Below, one piece after another: positions 57,301 to 64,000 of a stretch of 64,000 bases of DNA. Below the pieces are notes generated by a model. The model made no database searches, was not told where the DNA came from, and was given only the letters and a program-made list of their open reading frames with translations. The DNA lies in assembly GCA_965221605.1 (NCBI GenBank), contig CBDCSK010000004.1:295538-359537 (forward strand), given 5' to 3'. The position numbers and the translations under genes are program-made. Each line of letters begins with the position of its first letter. Within the stretch, counting starts at the first letter, position 1. This stretch comes from Aldehydirespirator sp965221605. GTDB lineage: Bacteria; Actinomycetota; Acidimicrobiia; Acidimicrobiales; Aldehydirespiratoraceae.

Positions 57301-60300
57301 CACGGGCAGCTTCACGCTCACGCCGACGAACAACAACTGGGACGAGATGGACGGCGCGGCGGCGCTCAGCGGGACCCTGTCCGGGGTGACCGTCACCGGC
57401 GCGAGCGTCACCGTCACCGACGACGACGCGGCCCCGTCGGGAGTGGCGCTCGGCGTGAACACCGCATCGATCGCGGAGGACGCGGGCGCGACGACGGTCA
57501 CGGTCACGGCGACCGTGCAGGGCGCGACGCGCTACGGCTCGGACAGGACGGTCACGGTCTCGCAGGCGGGTTCGGGCAACGCCGACGCGGTCGACTACAC
57601 GGCGACGACGCCGGCGGCGATCACGATCCCGGCCGGTCAAACGTCAAGGACCACCACGTTCACGCTCACGCCGACGGACGACGCGACCGACGAGTACGAC
57701 GAGACGGTCACGGTCTCGGGCACAGGCGCCGGCGTCGCCGGCTTCTCCGATGCGACGATCACGCTCACCGACGACGACGACACGACGGTCGCGATCGGCG
57801 CGCCGGCGGGCGGCATCGCGGAGTCAGGCGGCACGAAGGACGTGACGCTGACGCTGAGCCGCGCGCTGCTAACGGGTGAGACGGTGACCGTGCCGCTCGA
57901 GGTGGTGGGCGCGACGGCGGGGACCGACTACAGGGTCGCGCTGCAGCCGTCGTCGCAGACGGGGGTGGCGCTGTCGCAGAGCGGCCCGGACAGCGCGCAG
58001 CAGCCGAAGGTGACGCTCACGACCGGCGCGTCGGGGGCGGTGCTGCGCTTCACCGCGGTGGACGACGTGCGGCGCCAGCAGCCGTATCTGGTGGTCGGCT
58101 ACGGCTCGGGGGCGCGCACGCCGAGCGGGGACGGCGTGGACTTCACGGCGCCCAGCGACGGGCCGGTCGGCTTCGTGATCACCGACGACGAGACGGGCGC
58201 CGTCGGGGTGCTCCCCAGCTGGGGGCTCCTGCCGACCGCGACGGCGACGAGCCGGGGCGACTTCCGCCTCGTCCTCGTGACCTCGGGCCAGCGTGACGCG
58301 TCATCGGGGGACATCGCCGACTACGACCACTTCATCCGCCTGCACCTGGCCGAGGGGCACCCCGACATCGTCCCCTACGCCGGCTTCTTCACGGCGCTGG
58401 GCTCAACCTCCTCCGTGACGCTCGCGGACCATGCGGGCGTGACCGGGTCCGCTTCGATGGACTTCTTCTGGCTGGGGGAGACGGGCACGACCGGCGAGCG
58501 CCGGCTGGCGGCGAGCAATGCGCAGTTCAGGGGGGAATGGTTCACCGGCTCGAGCCCGTCGCAGCAGTCGGTGCCCCGCGACGAGTCGGGGACGCTGGTC
58601 TCCCCGGCCGCCGGCGGCTACTTCACCGGCTCCACCGCCGCGGGCGCGCGCTCCGGCAACCCGCTCGGCTCGGCCAGCGTCACCCTCGGCTACCTCAACG
58701 ACGGCGGTGCCGGCCGCGCCCCGCTGGGCAGCGCCCAGACCGCGTCGGGCACGGCGACCCGCGGCTTCTACGGGCTCTCCCCGGTGTTCAGCTACACAAG
58801 CGACCCGGTGATCAGCGTCACCTCGGCGACGGCCAGGGTCACCGAGGGGACGGCGATCACCTACACCATCGAGGCCAGCCCGGCCCCGACCGCCGACCTG
58901 CCCGTCAACCTGGCGGTGGGCGACGGCGGCCACGTCGTCGCGCCCGCCGCCACGGGCATCAAGAACGGCGCCGCCACCATCCAGGCGAACACGACCTCGG
59001 TGACGTACACCGTGAACACGGTGGCCGACTCGACCGATGAACCCGACACCGCCGTGACGGTCGGGATCATCAGCGGCAGCAACTACGTCCTCAGCGCCAC
59101 GATGCACACCGCAGTCGTGACGGTCACCGACAACGACGCGATGACCGTGAGCGTCAGCGGCGGCGGCGGCACCGTGAACGAGGGGGCCAGCCTGGACTAC
59201 ACCGTGGACCCGGGGCGCACCCTGGGCTCGGGCGAGACCGTCACGGTCAACTTCGCGCCCGCGGGCACCGCGACCCGAGGGTCCGACTACACCATCACCT
59301 GCCACGGCACGGGCGTGACGTGCACGGGGCTGGCCGGGGCCACGCCGACGATGACGATCCGCGGCGGAACCAGCGTGCGCCGGGGGACGATCCGGGTCAG
59401 CGCCCAGGCCGACTCGATCCACCCCGAGAGCGAGACGGCCGGGATCAGCCTGCGCGCAGGCCACATGAGCACCGGCTCGGGCGGCGCGTTCTCGGTGAGC
59501 GGCACGCCGTCGACGTTCACGATCACCAGCATCGCGCCGGCCGCGATCACGGCCAGCTTCGGCGCCGCCGCCTACAGCGGCGGAGAGGCGGCCGGGAGCC
59601 GCACGGTGACGATCCCGGTCAGTCTCTCCGCCGCGGCGCCCGCGGGCGGCCTCAGCGTCGCCTACGCCGCGCACAGCTCGGGCACGGCCGTCTCCGCCGA
59701 CTACGGCGTCAGCCCGGCCGGCAGCGTGAGCATCACCCAGGGGGCCAGCTCCGCCAGCATCACGGTGACGATCACCGACGACGTGCTCCACGAAGGCTCG
59801 GAGACCGTCGTCCTCGACATCAGCGGCGGCTCGGGCTACAGCGCAGGCGCGACGGCGCGGACGACCGTCACGATCACCGACGACGACGCCGCCCCCACGA
59901 CCGTCGCGTTGAGCGTCGACGACACGTCCGTGGGTGAGGCTGACGGCGCCACCACGATCACGGTGACTGCCACTGTGGGCGGTTCGACGCGCTGGGGCGC
60001 CGCGCAGACGGTCGCGGTGGTGGTCGCGGGCTCCGGCGGCCAGGGCGTGGTCGGCTTCACGGCGCAGCCCGCCGCCTTCGACATCAGCATCGCCGCGGGC
60101 GCGCGGACCGGCACCGGGATGTTCACGCTCACGCCCACCGACGACAACACCGTCGAGAACGCGGAGACGGTCACGGTCTCGGGCACTCACGGCAGCGCCA
60201 CGGTCAGTCCCGCCACGATCACCCTCACCGACGACGACACGGCCCCGGCGGCGCCGGTGACGGTCACCATGGGCGCCTCGGGCGGCGACGCGGACGGCAA

Positions 60301-63300
60301 CGCCGTCGAGGGGGCGAGCGACGCGGCGGGCTACCGCACGATCACGATCACGCTGGGGCGGGCGCTGACGGGCTCAGAGACGGTGACCGTGCCGCTGACG
60401 GTGCAGGGCGCGACGGTGGCGACGGACTACGCCTTCGCGCTGCAGCCGTCGTCGCAGGCGGGGGTGACGCTGCTCACATCCAACCCGCACAGCGCCCAGG
60501 ACCCGGCGGTGCGGCTGGCGGCGGGCGCGTCGAGCGCGACGCTGCGGCTGACGCCGGTCGACAACGGCGCCCGCACCCAGCCCTACGTCGTCATCGCCTA
60601 CGGGGCGGGGAGCCGCGCGCCTTCGGGCAGTGGCGTGACGCTGGGGACCGTCTCGGGCGGCCCTGTCGGTGTCGTGCTCGTCGACGACGAGACCGGCGAC
60701 GTCACCGTGCCCGCCGGCTGGGGCCTCAAACCGTCGGCGCTGGGCGCCGGCGACGACTTCCGGCTGCTGTTCCGCTCCTCGACGAGCCGCGACGCGACGT
60801 CGGCGGACATCGGCGTGTACGACGCATTCATCCGCGACGTGGTGGCGACGATGGGGCACGCCGACATCGTGGCGTACGCGGGGTTCTTCCAGGTGTTCGC
60901 CTCGACGCGCAGCTCGACGGGCTCGACGGGCACCACGGCGCGGGTGCACACCGGCATGGCGGCCGAGCACACCTCGCACGTGCCCTCGGGCGGCTGGAGC
61001 GACGGCTCCGCGGCCTCCAGCGTCGGCGACGCCGGCGTGGGCACGCCCATCTACTGGCTCAACGGCGAGATCCTCGCCAACAACTACGCCGACCTCTGCG
61101 ACCAGGCGATGAGCAGCGGCAGCGGCGTCACGACGGGCTGGGACCTCACCGACCCGCGCAGCGAGGACGGCACCCAGAACAACCCGGGCAGCCCCGGCCA
61201 GGCCCAGCAGGCCTGGACCGGCTCGGGCAACGCTTGTGAGGCCTACACCTTCCCGCTGGGCAACAGCCCGAACGTTTCTCGCGCCGGGACGCACTTCACG
61301 ACGTGGGCGTTCATGCACCAGACCGACGAGCCCGCGTCGGAGCAGCGTCCGCTCTACGGCCTGTCGCCGGTGTTCAAGGTGGCGGGCACGACCCCGTCCG
61401 CGGTCGCGGTGGGCTTCGAGCGCGCCCGCTACAACGTGCGCGAGGGCACGACGCTGCAGGTGACGCTGACGGCCGCGGGCGCGTCGTCGGCGAGCGCGAC
61501 GTTCACGGTCAACGCGACGGCGGGGACGGCGACCTCCGGCGACTGGTCGGGCGGCCCCTGGTCGGTGACCCTGCCGGCGAACCAGACATCCGTCTCCTTC
61601 AACGTCGTCATCCCCTCGGACAGCGCCATCGAGGGCCCCGAGCGCTTCACGCTGACCATCGCCGCGCCGCCTGCGGGCTTCACCCTGGGCACGGGCACGG
61701 CGACGGTGCAGATCGTCGACGTCAACGTCGTGCCCGGCGACTGGGCGCTCATCCCGGCGGGCCTCACGACGGGCCGGCAGTTCCGGCTCGTCTTCCTCGG
61801 CGACCCGCACCCGGCCTCGGACGGGAACATCGCCACCTACGACGGCTGGGTGAGCGCGGACGCCTCCTCGGCGGGCACGACGCCCACGCCCCACGCCGAC
61901 ATCCAGGCCTACTCCGCGGGTTTCCAGGTGGTGGGCAGCACGGCCGCGGTGGACGCCGCCGCCCACACCGCGACGGGCATCAGCGAGAGCGGCGCCTACG
62001 CTCACACCGCCTGGACGACGCCCGTCTACTGGCTGGGCGGCGCGAGGATCGCCGATGACCACAACGACTTCTGGGACGGCAGCTGGGACCACCAGCTCTC
62101 CGGCCAGACCCGGGGCCCCGACGGGCAGGCCGTGTCCGGCGCGGCGAAGACATGGACCGGCACGCAGACGGGCGCGACGCACGCCACAGCCGGAACCGCC
62201 TCGGCCAACCCCCTCGGCCACACGGGCAGCAACGTCACGCTCGGCCAGTGGGGCTCGGGCAACGACCCGATCAGCCAGGCCGCCGAGGCCAAGACCGGCA
62301 ACCGCCGCCTCCTCGCCATCTCGCAGGTCTTCGAGGTGGGGGCGACGCCCCAGACGCCGGTGGCGGACTTCGCCGCGGCGACCTCGACCGTCGCCGAGGC
62401 CTCCGGGACGACGAACATCCGCCTCAACCTGAGCCCGGCGCCGGCCAGTACGATCACGGTGCGCTACACGCTCTCGGGGACGGCGACGCGCGGCACGGAC
62501 TACACCATCAGCGGCGGGTCGGGGGCCAGCCGCACGGTGAACGTCGGCGGCGGCGCGACGTTCGTGGACATCCCCGTCGCCGTCACGAACGACAACGCGC
62601 AGGAGAGCAGCGAGACAATCATCCTCACGCTCGACACCGGCACGGGCTACAGCGTGGGCACGACGAACGCCGCGCACACCCGCACGATCACCGACGACGA
62701 CACCGGCGGCGGGACGCCGATCGCGAGCTTCGCGGCCGCCTCGTCGAGGGTGGGCGAGGCGTCGGGGACGACGAGCCTCGTGGTGAACTTCCAGCCCCGT
62801 GCCGTCCAGCGCCATCACCCTCAAGTACGAGCTGTCGGGCACCGCGGCGCTCGGCGCGGACTACACCATCAGCGGCGGGTCGGGCACGAGCCGAACGCTG
62901 AGCGTCAGCGCCGGGACGACGTCGGTGAACATCCCCATCGCCATCGTCGACGACAGCGCACAGGAGAGCGGCGAGACCATCATCGTGACGCTGCTCAGCA
63001 GCATCCAGTACGCGCGCAACGAGCCGCTCATCCACACCCGCACGATCACCGACGACGACACCACGAACCCGCCCCCGCCGCCGCCACCGCCGCCGCCGGG
63101 TCCGTCGGGCCCGCCGCCGGCTGCTCCGGAGCCCGAGCCCGAGCCGGGGCCGGTCATCGAGCCCGAGACGTTCGAGGACTTCGAGGAGGTGTCGGCCGCC
63201 CTGCGAGCAGAGATGGACCACGCCCACGCGAAGGGCTGGCTCAACGGGGTCGGCTGCGACGCCGGGATGCTGTGCCCGGACGACGCGATGCTCCGCTGGC

Positions 63301-64000
63301 AGGTGGCGGTGATGATCGTGCGGGCCGTCGACGGCGCCGAGCCCGACCCGGTGACCAGGACGCGTTTCGCCGACGTGGATCCCACGGCGTGGTGGGCCGC
63401 CCACGTGCAGCGCCTCTCCCGGCTCCGGATCACCTACGGCTGTGCCGCGGACCGGTTCTGTCCCGAGGCGCCCATCACCCGGGCCGAGGCCGCCTCACTG
63501 CTGGCACGCGCCTACGGGCTGACCGCGCCGACCCAGGTGACCTTCTCGGACCTCGACCCCGACAGCGTGCACGCCGACGCGGTCGCCGCTCTGCACTACT
63601 TCGGCGTCACCTACGGCTGCGGACGCGGCGCGCAACCGCTACTGCCCCTATCAGCCGCTGACCCGCGAGCAGGCCGCCAGCCTGCTCGTGCGGGCCGAGC
63701 GCATCGCCACCGGCCCCGGAGGCGTGCCGACCCCGCCCGAGGCGCCGTCGCTCAGAGTCACGGCCGGCCCCGCAGTCGTCGAGGGCGAAGCGGCCGTATT
63801 CATCATCTCGGCCAGCCCGGCGCCCGGCTGGGCCGTGGCCGTGCGCTACACGCTCACCCAGAGCGGAGGCGACGCAGCCACCGCCGCAACCGGCGCCAAG
63901 ATCGTCCGGATCAACCGCGCCCGCACCCTGGTGCGCATCGGCACCCACAACGACGACACCGACGAACCCGACACCGAGCTGACCCTCACCCTCGTACCGG
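48320..64000 (+). CDS. Giant secreted Calx-beta repeat protein with lectin-like modules and SLH domains; two frameshifts; 3' end outside window
   Basis: From ATG 48320 a signal peptide (GLVGVIVVALAGSVLVVAPV, then AEAEAQQ) leads into about 27 Calx-beta-like domains by my count, many ending in Ca-binding TDDDA-type motifs. Six copies of a roughly 200-residue module are inserted (starting near 50830, 52675, 54910, 58201, 60702 and 61730). They share DDFRLLxRTSTxRDATSxDI, YWLNGxIxANNYADLCD and WTGxGN words. A Pro-rich linker and SLH-like domains follow. At about 62792 and 63627 the frame must change; otherwise the linker and SLH part are lost and the frame ends at 63661. Another Calx-beta-like domain begins after the SLH part. 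It is probably a cell-surface adhesin or S-layer-associated protein. Confidence 0.8.
52249..61380 (+). repeat. Compound repeat units (Calx-beta + lectin-like module) inside the giant gene
   Basis: Units at about 52249-53370, 54460-55600, 57781-58795 and 60256-61380 repeat the same order. A Calx-beta domain contains LGRALTGxETVTVPLTVQGA and PYVVVxFG, then VLVDDETGxI, then the lectin-like module. Units 2, 3 and 5 are close at the nucleotide level, implying recent duplication or gene conversion. The unit near 57781 is more diverged. Confidence 0.7.
63171..63715 (+). other. SLH-domain region of the giant protein
   Basis: Frame 63171 reads FEDFEEVSAALRAEMDHAHA, GWLNGVGCDAGMLCPDDAML, TRFADVDPTAWWAAHVQRLS and ITYGCAADRFCPEAPITRAE. 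After 63628, in another frame, it reads RNRYCPYQPLTREQAASLLV. This is about three SLH repeats of the Cys-rich type seen in actinobacterial surface proteins. They would bind cell-wall glycans and anchor the protein. Confidence 0.75.

Noticed and set aside
62152..62901. Separate gene in the +1 frame inside the giant gene
   Set aside because: Arg/His/Pro-rich shadow translation; the Calx-beta frame continues through it.

Overview
The window is high-GC DNA, dense in genes on both strands. Several traits fit a high-GC actinobacterium, most likely of the Acidimicrobiia type: two F420-type luciferase-like oxidoreductases, a furA-katG pair, a P450, GTG starts, and a giant Calx-beta/S-layer-homology surface protein. 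The taxonomic call is an inference from gene content. No rRNA or tRNA gene was recognised.

Region 1 (1-17.4 kb) is an accessory, defence-like island. It holds a SNF2-type helicase with a DUF3883 tail (cut by the window edge), a HEPN protein, a DNA methyltransferase interrupted by one amber codon with a small coupled partner, an AT-rich unknown gene divergent from an intact DUF1156 adenine methyltransferase, and several toxin-antitoxin-like pairs. Between them lie wrecks: an ImmA/IrrE fragment, a multiply frameshifted small gene, the 3' end of a second DUF1156 gene, a Swt1-HEPN (DUF499-type) N-terminus joined tail-to-tail to a PIN-domain N-terminus, and a hydrolase C-terminus. The island looks like the remains of one or more DISARM-like arrays invaded by toxin-antitoxin modules.

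Region 2 (17.4-36.2 kb) is metabolic and almost free of lesions. It contains P450 + D-erythronate-dehydrogenase-like genes, katG with furA and a FurA-type operator, two SDR enzymes, a sugar-acid dehydratase (IlvD/Edd), an orphan antitoxin-like HTH, an MFS transporter, selD, a nitronate-monooxygenase-like enzyme, an SRAP (HMCES/YedK) protein, a HIT protein, a CDP-alcohol phosphatidyltransferase, two luciferase-like oxidoreductases, an AhpD-like protein and a sulfurtransferase. SelD is longer than it first appears: its N-terminus reads through an in-frame TGA at the catalytic position, with a hairpin just downstream, so it is very probably a selenoprotein.

Region 3 (36.2-45.5 kb) is a carbohydrate/polyol locus: GlpD, FGGY kinase, SDR, LacI regulator, lipoprotein binding protein and two permeases. 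All lie in one direction, with a LacI-type operator before the binding protein and a very strong hairpin between binding protein and permeases. The first five genes carry about ten frameshifts; at least four fit one-base changes in short G or C runs. This is either local assembly error or a decaying operon.

Region 4 (45.6-64 kb) has a one-chain nucleotidyltransferase-HEPN protein and an AAA/DUF4143 ATPase enclosed by 61-bp direct repeats. A 101-bp tandem repeat follows, then a secreted protein of over 5,000 residues built from about 27 Calx-beta-like domains, six copies of a lectin-like (DUF1554-like) module, a proline-rich linker and SLH domains. Two frameshifts separate the SLH part from the rest. 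Small palindromic repeats sit at gene ends throughout regions 2 and 3.
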